Of a stretch of DNA of 64,000 bases, positions 43,625 through 54,284 are shown one piece after another. A program made the position numbers and the translations under genes. The notes under the pieces are model-generated. The model saw only the letters and a program-made list of their open reading frames with translations, was not told where the DNA came from and ran no database searches. Each line of letters begins with the position of its first letter. Position 1 is the first letter of the stretch. The DNA is from Eurosta solidaginis (Eukaryota > Arthropoda > Insecta > Diptera > Tephritidae): NCBI RefSeq assembly GCF_040869045.1, contig NC_090324.1, positions 54,217,346 through 54,281,345 on the forward strand, given 5' to 3'.

Positions 43625-44590
43625 AAAAATAGTGCCCAACGTGGGGCCTGAGAGATTATATAAGTAGCATTCTTTGTTCTGTGGTATTTATTCCCTTTTG
43701 GAATACCTTATTGTCTGTCCGGCCATAGTTTTTTTTTGGTGATATAAAAACCTTTGAGGGAAAAATGTCTTGGAATGCAATCCATGTAGCTTAATGCCTA
43801 CTGATTTGACCAGATTTTTCATGTAAAATAAAATTACCAAATAATTAAATATTATTTTATAAATTTTTTTTTTACGTTTATGTACTTAAGTATTTGCTGG
43901 AATTGTAACTCTTTTGGGTTATATGCCTTGGGAATTGAGTGCGAACCACCAAGTATGTAGACGATTTTATAAATTATATATCTTTAATTTTCGAAGTAAA
44001 CATTTTCTTCTTGTTAGTTGCATTTTGTTCAATTGTAAGGAATTAAGTCGCAGTATAGCTAAATGCCAACAGGCTTACTGACAGTACCCATCAATTTGTG
44101 TAATTTTATAAGCAAGATAAGGTTTGATATCCAAATCGTTTAAATTTTGTTAAGAATTTGAAATATTGTTTACTCCACCTATTTAAATTTGTGGATTTTT
44201 TTTTTTGTTTGACCAATGCTTCATGATTGCAGCGTACTTACATTAGCGCGAGTTCACCCAGTTCTGACACCCCTACGACTGGAGAATCAGAACAACATTT
44301 TTTGATGATTATCAGTTTTTTTTTTTTGGAAGATTTATCTATACTTATAAATTAATGATTTTTTTATGGTATAATTTTGTGAAACTATTTTAGATTGTGA
44401 CAGGCCAATATAAGATATAAATATATATATATTTTTTTGCTTTTTTTTGAATCGCCCTAATAATACTAATATTATAAGAATATAATAATATATTTTCTGA
44501 ACTCGATTTTGCGGCATCCTTTCGAAGGTTGCTGAAACAAAAATACCCTATTACTCGAGACTAGTTTTTTTTTTCAAATTTTTTTTGAAA
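43625..44590 (+). other. primer-binding site and leader of gypsy D
   Basis: TAGTGCCCAACGTGGGGCC near 43631-43649 is close to the TGGTGCCCAACGTGGGGC leader found in several insect gypsy elements. The following ~940 bp is leader without a gene, T-rich near the Gag start. Confidence 0.55.
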
Positions 44591-46074
44591 ATGGAGGACG
44601 TATGTACGATCTGAAGGACAAGTTTCCATGAAAATGATCAGCTTTTGACAAAAGTCTGTTCCCACCGGTTTCACCGAACGTGCATGTTGACTTGGCTCAA
44701 AAAGAAGAGCTCATGTCCCCAATGCAACGCGAATTGATGCAGCAAGGAATTTACCCAGAAACCAAGCCCGAATACTAGACTTCGTACAACTACCCAGACA
44801 GGAAATCTTTCTAACGAGGGACGGAGATTAAACGCGAGTTTCCAACATCGAGAATCGCAAGAGCAAGGAGCAGTTAGTTTACCTGTGCACCAATCGCAAG
44901 GAGCAGCGAGTTTACCTCTACTTCAACAGCAAGGTGCAATCAACATCAATACTGAAGAGGACAACCGAGTTCAGAACATCGTTTCGGCAGTGATATCTGC
45001 CAGGCACGCAACAATTTTTAACGATTTAGAAAATCGCGTTACCCAAATTCTTGAGTAAAAACTCGATAATGTCGTAGCCAGCTTATTAGATAGACTAAAT
45101 ATAAATGCACAGTCGGCGCGACCTGTTGTAAACAACAGCCCGCTACATGTTAATCCACCTCGCACTGTACAACCAAATATATCAACTCCCTCGTGGCCTA
45201 TGGATATATCTCAGTTAGCGTATGACTCTCAGAATCAGAATGTTCTAAGAAATATATACGAAATACGGTTTAGTGATAGTACCAATATTCCAAACTCGGG
45301 AAGAATAGCTCAGCTTATATCAAACTGGAATATTAAGTTTGATGGTTCCACTTGTATTTCAGTTGATAGCTTTATATATAGAATAGAAAGACAGGTTGTC
45401 GATACCTTAGGCGGCAATTTCAGTTTAGTATGTGAGATGTCCAAATCCTCTTTGTAAACGAAGCAAAGGATTGGTACTGGCGATACCGGCGATCTGTTGA
45501 GCGTGTCACTTGGCCTCCTCTCTGCCAGGCTTTGTGATCAAACTTTCAACAACACAAAAGTGATTTTGAAATAAAGGAATCAATTCATAGTAGGAAGCAA
45601 GGTGCAAGCGAAACATTCGATGACTATCGAAATGCTGTTCTGCAAATTGTAGAATCTTTACAAACTCCTTTCCCTGAACCTGAGCTGGTGGAAATATTGC
45701 AACATAATCTGAGATCCCGTGTGCGCCAACAACTCTTATACTTGCCTATCCGTTCAATGGCTGAATTGCGAAGACTTTGTCTTAAATGGGAAAGCCTTCT
45801 CAATGAACTTGCGAAATGTAGAACCACATTATCTGCCACCAATCAACGAACACCACAGCGACGTTTAGTTAATGAGTTGATTCCTGAAGAAGATTCAGCA
45901 GGAAACATAAAATATGAGATTGATGGAATTTCAACAAATCTAAATAAACCAAAATCTATTTGCTGGAACTGCAAAAATGAAGGACATCGGTATTTCGACT
46001 GTCTGGAGGAAAGAAGTGTATTTTGTTACGGTTGCGGCGCCAGTAATGTATACAGACCTACATGTAAAAACTGA
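44591..46074 (+). pseudogene. gypsy D Gag with N-terminal RING-H2 finger
   Basis: From ATG 44591 one frame reads MEDVCTI, a TGA where the second RING Cys is expected, then TSFHENDQLLTKVCSHRFHR and TCMLTWLKKKSSCPQC (44603-44725). The spacing C-x2-[C]-x14-C-x-H-x2-H-x2-C-x10-C-x2-C is that of a RING-H2 finger. The same frame continues through a Gln-rich linker with repeated QGA-x-SLP motifs to MDISQLAYDSQNQNVLR and ISNWNIKFDGSTCISVDSFI (Gag core), with two more nonsense codons. After a frame change come GASETFDDYRNAVLQIVES and MAELRRLCLKWESLL. A double zinc knuckle ends it: CWNCKNEGHRYFDC and FCYGCGASNVYRPTCKN. RING fingers usually give E3 ubiquitin ligase activity; its use here is unknown. Confidence 0.8.
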
Positions 46075-46085
46075 AACCGGGAAAA

Positions 46086-46529
46086 GTGAAAGCGAGCGAG
46101 GGTTTGAAACATAAAAACTTTGATGTGAGGCCTTATGCGAAAATGCATATCCTTGGAATAGAACATTTAGCCCTACTCGATAGTGGAGCTCAGGTCTCTT
46201 GCTTAGGTTCGAATTTAGCTGAAGAGATTAGTACGAAAACTAAACTGCGCAAACATAGAACAGCAGTTTGTACAGCCGATGGCACAGTAGAACTGGACGT
46301 CAAATTTGAAGGTAGAAGTGACAAAATAAAATTTTTTGTAATACCTAGCTTGTCTAAAAAAGTTATACTAGGAGTTGACTTTTGGGTTAATTTCCAAATC
46401 GCACCCCACATAGTTACCGAGATATCACCTTCCCCATGGAAAGAAGAAGAAACCCTTCTTCCCTTAAGTTTTGAGCAAAAACGGCGTATTGAAAAAGTTA
46501 AAAACCTCGTTAATGGAGTATGTTATTGA
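46086..46529 (+). CDS. gypsy D aspartic protease
   Basis: 148 codons. AKMHILGIEHLALLDSGAQV holds the active-site D-S-G, intact, at about residue 37. AVCTADGTVELDVKFEGRS is the flap region, and LSKKVILGVDFWVNFQIAPH carries the G-x-D-F-W signature. It ends KRRIEKVKNLVNGVCY at a stop just as the RT begins, in another frame. It is separated from the Gag zinc knuckles by only a few codons and a stop, as in a Gag-Pro-Pol polyprotein. No active-site change is visible. Confidence 0.85.
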   Translation: MKASEGLKHKNFDVRPYAKMHILGIEHLALLDSGAQVSCLGSNLAEEISTKTKLRKHRTAVCTADGTVELDVKFEGRSDKIKFFVIPSLSKKVILGVDFWVNFQIAPHIVTEISPSPWKEEETLLPLSFEQKRRIEKVKNLVNGVCY

Positions 46530-47993
46530 GCTCTAACCAAACGTCCGTCCGATTAAGCAAAGGTATTTTCCTATCTCTCCTGCAGTGGAAAAGCTTCTTC
46601 ATGCAGAAATTGATGAGATGCTTAAGTTAGGTGTAATCGAGGAGTCTCCAAGTAGTCCATGATCAAGTCCGATTGTTCTAGTGAAAAGGCCGAATAAGGT
46701 AAATAGTGTCACAATAAAGGACGCTTATCCCCTCCCACATATGGAAGGTATATTGAGTAGAATACCAAAGGCTAAATTCATCAGTTCCCTTGATCTGCGA
46801 CGCGCCTTTTGGCAAATTCCCTTAGCAGAAAACTCCAGAGTTTACACCTGTTTTACAGTCCCAAATCGTCCGCTTTACCGATACCGCGTGATGCCGTTCG
46901 GCCTGCGCAACGCCCCACAAGCCCTCTGTCGCTTGATGGATCGTGTTATTCATCCCCAGTGAAAGAACCAAGTATTTTTCTACCTAGATGACCTCTTGAT
47001 AGTGTCGGAAGATTTCGACACACGTTTTGTCCGATGTTGCTCACTGCCTAAGGAAAACCGGTTTAACAATCAATTGCGAAAGAAGCAAATTTGAAATAAA
47101 AGGGTACGTTATCTTGGTTACATTGTTGGTGATGGTACTCTTAGAACGGATCCCGATAAAATTTCTGCTGTAACAAACTAGCCAGTTCCGACTAAAATAA
47201 AACAGCTAAGATGCTTCTTAGGTATGGCAGGGTGGTATAGACGATTTGCCGATAATTTTGCCACTGTTACCACTCCACTGACCAACTTGTTAAAGAAAAG
47301 TAAACACTTCAGCTGGAACGATGAAACACAATCAGCGTTTGAAAGCCTTATACAAAACTATCCCCAGTCTTGACGAGCCCTAACTATGAAAAACCTTTCA
47401 TAATACAATGCGATGCCTGTAAGTTTGGTGTTGGTGCTGTTTTATTGCAGAAAAATTACGATGGAGTGGAAGTACGAATTGCCTATTTCTCGCAAAAGCT
47501 AAACAAGGCTCAGAGCAAATATACCGTTACAGAGCTAGAGTGTCTTGCAGCTATGCTTAGCTTGAAGAAGTTTAGAGCCTACGTAGAAGGGCAAGATTTT
47601 ACCATCGTCACAGATCACGCCAGCTGGCAATGGTTGATGCGCCAGTCAGACCTCTCTAGCCGACTAGCCCGATGGTCACTTAAGCTCCAGAAATATCGAT
47701 TTACAATTTAGCATAGAAAAGGTCTCCAAAATATAGTACCCGAGAGTTTATTACGACAGAATTTCGAAGATATTAGTGAGTTACAAGTCCGTCCGTCTAT
47801 AGATCTCATGTCGTTCGAGTTTTCGTCCGATGAGTACATAAAGTCAATACGTCAAGTCCGTAATAATGAAAGCCAACTACCTTATCTGCAAATATTAGAT
47901 GGTCATTTATATAAACGAACTGAACACCCTGACGGAGACCCGTCTCGAGAAGCATTAAAAAAAAACTATAACACGCGTTTCAGAAATAGCTAA
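46510..47993 (+). pseudogene. gypsy D reverse transcriptase and RNase H, integrase lost
   Basis: RT: MEYVIEL, stop, PNVRPIKQRYFPISPAVEK; KVNSVTIKDAYPLPHMEGIL; motif A FISSLDLRRAFWQIP with Asp kept; YRVMPFGLRNAPQALCRLM; and VFFYLDDLLIVSEDF with the YLDD active site kept (about 46975-47010). A stop at 46960 and frame changes near 47020-47100 and 47370 break it. The thumb and connection are TDPDKISAV and RCFLGMAGWYRRFADNF. RNase H (47370-47711) keeps D, E and D: IIQCDACKFGVGAVLLQ, VTELECLAAMLSLKKF and TIVTDHASWQWL. A linker to integrase ends SREA at about 47960, where the element is truncated in an A run. Confidence 0.87.
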
Positions 47994-48282
47994 ATTCCTA
48001 TTACTTGACAGCTAACGCCAGGTATGCGATGGATGGTAAGGGGTAGAATTATTGTTCCCCTGTCTATTCTTAAGCTGTGGGAGTGATTTTTTTTGTAATT
48101 GTGGCAACTTTCAGAAATTCAATTACGGCCGCCTAAATGTCTAAAATATACCTATGTGCATCCCTTGCTTCAAGCGAATTTAAACTGCTTAGTTGCTTGG
48201 TGCAACGCGAATTCATGCCGCTGAACCTCAATAAATGTAAATTCCTGTGCCTCTGTCGGAGATCTTTGCCAGCAGCCTCTTA
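47994..48282. other. unassigned spacer
   Basis: Nothing recognisable between the truncated gypsy D and the 3' end of an RTE LINE. A short frame near 48185-48250 resembles LINE RT (HAAEPQ-like), but too little to call. Confidence 0.3.
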
Positions 48283-49024
48283 CTTACTTACTTACTTAAT
48301 TGACGCTTAACCGACTAAACGGTTATGGCCGTCCAACAAGGCGCGCCAGTCGCTCCTTCGCTCCGCCAACCGGCGCCAATTGGTCACACCAAGAGAGTTT
48401 AAATCGTTTTCCACCTGGTCCTTCCAACGGAGTGGGGCCGCCCTCTACCTCTGCCATAGGCGGGTTCCGATAGAAACACTTTCTTGGCCGGAGCATAATC
48501 TTTCATTCGCATAACATGGCCTAGCCAGCGCAGCCGCTGCGTTTTAATTCGCTGGATTATGTTGATGTCTGCGTATAGCTCGTACAACTCATCATTAAAC
48601 CTTCTTGGGTACTCGCCATCGCCAACGCGTAGAGGTCCATAAATCTTTCGAAGAACTCTTCTCTCGAACACTCCCAAAGCCGCTTCATCTGCTGTTGTCA
48701 TGGTCCATACTTCTGCCCCATATAGCAGGACGGGTACCATAAATGACTTGTGGAGTATGATTTTCGTTCGCCGAGAGAGGACTTTAGTTTTCAATTGCCT
48801 ACCTAGTCCAAAGTAGCATTTATTGGCAAGATTGATTCTTCGCTGGATTTCAGTGGTGATGTTGTTGCTAGTGATGATGCTGGTTCCCAAATAAACGAAG
48901 TATTTTACTATTTCGAAATTATGGCTGCCAACAGTAGCGTGGTTGCCAAAGCGGGTATGCGCTGACTCTTTGCTCGATGACAGCAGGTTCTTCGTTTTGT
49001 CCTCATTCACCATCAAAGCCATCT
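48283..49024 (-). pseudogene. RTE-type LINE, 3' end of the RT protein
   Basis: The 207-codon minus frame reads LMVNEDKTKNLLSSSKES, HNFEIVKYFVYLGTSI, TEIQRRINLANKCYFGLGRQ, MVPVLLYGAEVWTMTTADEA, LGVFERRVLRKIYGPL and TQRLRWLGHVMRMKDYAPAK. This is the conserved C-terminal part of RTE-clade ORF2. After a frameshift near 48430 other frames hold TNWRRLAE-like sequence. The 3' end is a (TAAG)n run (minus strand, about 48283-48300), the tail type of this clade. The copy is strongly 5'-truncated at 49024. Confidence 0.85.
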
Positions 49025-49027
49025 TTA

Positions 49028-49718
49028 CCGCAGGCTCTTACGTAATTAATAATTTTTGTGTTGTATCAGTAAAGTATTTTGTTGACTTGGGAGTCACGAT
49101 GGATGCTAAACTTGGTTTCAACCTTCATATTATAACTACTGTTAATAAGGCTAGGGTTGTTCTATCATTCGTGAAGCGATGGTCTAAAGAATTTAGTGAC
49201 CCGTTTGTAATCAAAGCCCTTTTTACCACATTATTTAGACGGATACTAGAATACGGATCAATAGTCTGGAATCCGCGATATCAACTTAATGCAGATAGGC
49301 TTCAGTCAATACACAAGCAATTTTTACTTTTCTCTTTAAGGAATTTTCATTGGGACTCTGCGTATAACCTTCCTCCTTATACTAGTCGGTTAAAGCTTAT
49401 CAATTCCAACTCTCGCAAGTCGTAGAGAAATGCTAGGCATATTATATGTGGCTAAACTACTGAATGGACTAATTTCTAGCCAATTTCTTTTGAACGAAGT
49501 AACTCCAATGTCCCATTACGAGCGTCAAGATATTACAAACGTTTTCGTTTGAGGCAGTGCAGAACTAATTTCGAATTAAATGAACCTTTTCGGCGTTTGC
49601 GTCATGATTTTAACTCTCACTCGAATCCATTTGATATAACGGATTCACTTTTGACTATAAAGAAGCCCGTCCTATCCTGTCTTAACTCGTAACAAAATAA
49701 AAATAAATAAATAAAAAA
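49028..49718 (+). pseudogene. Jockey/CR1-type LINE, 3' end fragment
   Basis: The plus frame reads SVKYFVDLGVTMDAKLGF, VLSFVKRWSKEFSDPF, LFRRILEYGSIVWNPRYQ and SIHKQFLLFSLRNFHWDS, then stops at 49422. Later frames keep NRREMLGI-like and FRRLRHDFNSHSNPFDITDS text. It aligns with the C-terminal part of LINE E (56622-58700: LGVVFDAK, LIRSKLEYASFVW). It ends in an A-rich AATAAAATAAATAAATAAAA tail at about 49690-49718. Its 5' end abuts the RTE fragment head to head. Confidence 0.82.
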
Positions 49719-50214
49719 AATCTACATATGCTAAAAACGTTAACTTATTTAACAATTTACTATATGTATAATTTCCCACTGTTATGTATAATACTCATAA
49801 TCTATAGCTGAGCAGTTTTAGATCTCGACGCTTAACAAACCCCCGCCTATCAACAACTCGGCAAAAACAAAATCCGTTCGTCATGCGGATGCGCCCCTCG
49901 TGTCGGTTGGGCGGGCTTTGGAGGGTATTAATCCGTTTGGTTTAATATTATACAGTCGAAATCACTGCCGAGGAGCGACCCCGCTTAGAAAAAGTTATCT
50001 AAGTGAGAAAACTTGTTTCTAAATTTTTTATGTTGCCTTGTGGAAGAGCGGATGGAATTTTATCATCTTCGCTGGGTGCTTCAAAGCTACCTGTGTTTAA
50101 GATGACGTAGACGACTTCCCTCTAGAATCAGAAACGTTGGTAACCAGGTCGGCCTTTTCATTCTGGCAGAAATTTTAGCCGGGCTTGAAACCTTAGTAGG
50201 CCTTGTCACGCTCT
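49719..50214. other. unassigned, partly GC-richer spacer
   Basis: No gene. A block at about 49840-50190 is less AT-rich and contains short protein-like runs in several frames, suggesting an old coding scrap, but I cannot name it. Confidence 0.3.
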
Positions 50215-52085
50215 TTTTATACTTAGCTGAGCAGAACTCACAGAGTATACTAACTTTGTTCTTATAACGATACACCGTAACTTCATAAACTAATCGAGAT
50301 AGATATAGACTTCTATATATCAAAATGATCTGGGCGAAAAAAGAAATTTATTTAGCCATGTCCGTCCGTCTGTCCGTTAACATGAAACTTCATTAAATTT
50401 TTAGGTATCTTATTGAAATTTGGTGTAGGTTCCTGGGCACTCATCTCAGATCACTATTTAAAATGAACGAAATCGGACCATAACCATGCCCACTTTTTCG
50501 ATATCGAAGATTTGGAAAAACCGAAAAAATGCGATAATTCATTACCAAAGACGGATACAGCGATAAGACTTGGTAGGTGGGTTGACCTTATGACGGAAAA
50601 TAGAAAATTAGTAAAATTTTGGACAATGAGCGTGGCACCGCCCACTTTTAAAAGAAGGTGATTTAAAAGTTTTGCAAGCTTTAACTTGGCAGTCGTTGAA
50701 GATATCATGATCAAATTTGGCAGGAACGTTACTCCTATTACTATATATGTTCTAAATAAATATTAGCAAAATCGAACACGCCCACTTAAAAAAAAATTTT
50801 TTGGTAAGGGCATAGCTTCTATGACGATAACTGTTTTCTGCGAGCATGTGCGAAATCAGTTGAGGCAACGCCCAGTTTTTGTACACAGTCGACCATCTGT
50901 CCTTCCGCTCGGCCGTTAACAAAATAACTTGAGCAAAATCTGATATATCTTTACTAAACTTAGTTCACGTACTTATCTGAACTCACTTTTTCTTGTTATT
51001 AAAAATGGGCGAAATCCAACTATTACCACGCCATTTTTTTGATATCGAAAATTTCGAAAAATGAAAAAATGCCAAATGAAATATTTACAAACTTATTTTG
51101 AGTTGGAAAACGGTGTTTTTTCAAAATGCTATAACTTTTTCAAAAATTGACCGTTTGGGATCATATTTTTTTTAAAATATGTTTTTAAATGTACTTTTCG
51201 GAAAAAATACAAAAAAAAATTTTAAAGTTTTTTTTCTATTAAATAAAAAAAAAAAATTCTCGGCCCACTCCGGGATTAGTGGGGATGATTTCAGAATTGA
51301 TTGAAGTTTTTTATGAGAAAAAAGGGCGAAATTCGAAAAACTTTAAACATTTTTTTGAATTTTTTCCGAAAAGCACATTTAAAAGAAAATTAAAAAAAAA
51401 AGATCCCAAACGGTCAATTTTTGAAAAAGTTATAGCATTTTGAAAACAAAAAAGGTGCTTTTTTAAAAATTCATAACTTTTTTTGAGTTGGATGAAAAAA
51501 TTTGAAAAACTTCTGAAAAACGTCTTTCGTAAGCTAGAAAAAGAAGATAAACTTTCAGCCAATTCTAAAGGGGTCGGGTTCAAAATTGGTCGAAATGGGA
51601 TGGAATACCCCATATATAAATAAATTAGCGGTACCCGACAAGCGATGTTCTGGGTCACCCTGGTCCATATTTTGGTCGATATCTCGAAAATGCCTTCACA
51701 TATACAACTAAGGGCCACTCCCTTTTAAAATCCTCATTAATACCTTTAATTTGATACCCGTATCGTGCAAACACATTATAGAGTCCCACTGGTCCACCTT
51801 TATACCGATATCTCCAAAAAGCGTCCACCTAAAGAACTTAGGCCCACTGCCTCTTTAATACCTTTCATTTGATACCCATGTCATACAAACACATTCCAGG
51901 GTTACCCTAGGTTCATTTTCCTGCATAGTGATTTTCCCTTTTTTGACAAAGGATGATAAAAGGATTGATAGCTGAATAAAGATAGCATGTATCCATGAAA
52001 AACACAATTTTGTCTCCAAAGCTCTCAGCTGAGTATGTAATGTACGGCTACACCCGAACTTAGCCTTCCTTACGTGTTTTTCAAG
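50215..52085 (-). repeat. dispersed non-coding repeat, long copy
   Basis: The left part is the reverse of the repeat at 20040-20575 (CTGAGCAGAACTCACAGAGT, CCATGTCCGTCCGTCTGTCC, CCTGGGCACTCATCTCAGAT, CCCACTTTTTCGATATCGAA). The middle has poly-A/T-rich mirror-like blocks around 51050-51500 (CAAACGGTCAATTTTTGAAA occurs at 51408 and in reverse near 51140). The right part has ~110-bp modules with TTTGATACCCGTATCG and TTCATTTGATACCCATG. The end ACCCGAACTTAGCCTTCCTT near 52060 is a frequent end of such repeats in flies. No open frame. Confidence 0.7.
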
Positions 52086-53330
52086 ATATTTAAATACAGT
52101 TTTTAAGTCAACCTTGCGAATGCCGGAAATATCCGGTTAAGTATTGAATTATCACAGAGTTATATTTCGTTTTGAAATAATATTTATTTTTTACAGGAGT
52201 GTTAGTCGCGGTCAGAAGAAGTAGTGTGTTAAATTTCATTATAATACATGCCTTCAGTTATTGCAAAGAAAAACGTGTGACGTTGACCCCCTTGACAAAT
52301 AGGTTGACGTATAGACCGATGAATGGATGAGCAATGCTTAAACCTTTTTTCGATTGAGATTAAAGATTTTCTCGGCTGACTTAAGTAGGATATCAAAAAA
52401 AAAATAATAATAATTGCAAGGCCATACCACATATCAAGTCGATAGTGGCTACCCAAAAAATCAGATTTTTTTGCGTAAAGTCCACCTATACTTTGTGCCG
52501 TACTTTTCGATCGGGTGAAAGCCATGTAACTTTATGGATCTGTTTATGTTTGAACTTTGAGCTGGATATGAAAACATTTCGAAAAATAGCGAAGTTGATC
52601 GTCCTCACTCCATTAATTAATATCTGAAATTGCTGTGTAAATGTAGTTTTATGATGTACATTTTTTCATCGACAAATACATTGGGAAAATGCGGAAAAAG
52701 TTGAAGACATGATCCAATTTTAGGACTAAGTCCGCCCCCTCCGTTTGGCAACACCCGGCCATTGCGGCCAAGCGCAAGTGCAGCTCAGATGTACTTGCCG
52801 ATCACCACCGCGCACTATCATAGCTAGTTGCAATTAAACTACCCGCCTTCAAGCCGTTTCGTTTTTTATTTTATTGTAATAATTCTTTTTATACGCTAAA
52901 AGAACTAAATTGTGGATAAAAAATATTTTATATATATACAAATTAATTTAAAGACCGTGTGCTCTGTTTAAGCCGCCTACATCCCAAAATGAGACGGCGG
53001 CTAGCGCCGCCCTTACGCGCAACCGTCGCGGCGAACTGGAAGCGCCAACACCTACGAAGGGATATCGCCATCAACAATACGGCAACCGACCACCAGTCAA
53101 GTACTAACAAGCGGCAATCGCGGACGCGCTCGTCACATAAGTCTATATATTATATTATCAACATAAAATTTTTTTAAAGTGCGTTCTTTATATATGTACA
53201 TACAAAGTGAAATAAGTGATTATTACGTTTTGGGAAAAAACCTATAAACAAACATCTTTTTATTTAAGAAATAGTGTGAGTGTAGCGAAGAGAGGCCTTT
53301 ACTCATGGCCTTTCGCAGCCATCTTTGGCC
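52086..53330. other. unassigned spacer
   Basis: No supported gene. A GC-richer block (about 52730-53140) has a 73-codon frame from 52959 (MLCLSRLHPKMRRRLAPPLR) with no known similarity. It may be the 5' end of LINE E or an older LTR. Confidence 0.3.
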
Positions 53331-54284
53331 CGCCCTAAAGATTATAAACAAAAATTATTATTAAATTAAATCGAAAAATTTTCGTTTTCGTTTAAACAAA
53401 AACTACTTTGTTAAACAGTGGGTGTTGAAAAATAAATTTACCTATATACAAGAAAATAACATACAGAGACAAAAATTTAAATTGAGTGGAAAAAAAGTTT
53501 ACCTACATACATATGCAAAAAAACATACAAATTATTCAAAAATAAAGTTTGAGTGGATTCGAAGAAAAAACACAGCAAAAACAATAATTGAACGTGTTCA
53601 AACAAACAAAAAGAAAACAAATTTTTTTGAATATTTGAATTGGGTTGGAAAATCATCAGTCGAAAAAGTGACAAAATAAATAAAAATCTCAAAGTGCTTG
53701 GTGAAAGAGCACATAAAATATATTAGCAATAGCAATAGAGAAACATTTTTTGAAAAGCGTGGGCGCAAAGTGAACAAACACTTAAAATATTTTGCGAATA
53801 TCAGTTTTTTGGTGCACACCCTTTCTAAAGAGGATACAATTTTCTGAAAGTTTTGAGAAAAAAAAAATTAAAAAAACTATAAAATAATCATCCTTACCAA
53901 CAACCAGCTCATCATCAACAACAAGGGACCATAAAAAAATATAAAAGAAAATAATAAAACTTTTTTCCACAAAAGTTATATTATTTTTTGTAAACTTCAA
54001 AACATATATATATATATCCACATATATACGTGAATATTGCCGAAATTTTCGTACCGTTGGTTTTACTGCAACCTTTTTGCAACCAAACTATTAAGTTCGG
54101 CAGTTGTTGCGGACGGACGTATTTTATCAAGCTCCTTGTTATTTTAAACTTTTCGTGCATAAAGTACCTACATAGTTATTTGATTGTGTTATGTGTAAAC
54201 ATATTACCTTGCTGACACAATTAACTAGTGTCGTGAATTTATATGTGTTGATTGCTTATAAACTTTGTAATATAAGCTTTCATA
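53331..54284 (+). other. probable 5' UTR of LINE E
   Basis: A-rich and without a convincing gene; directly precedes the ORF1 start. The exact 5' end of the LINE is not visible. Confidence 0.4.

Noticed and set aside
53422..53692. Short Lys/Asn-rich open frames on both strands
   Set aside because: Composition follows the AT-rich DNA; no motif and no support.
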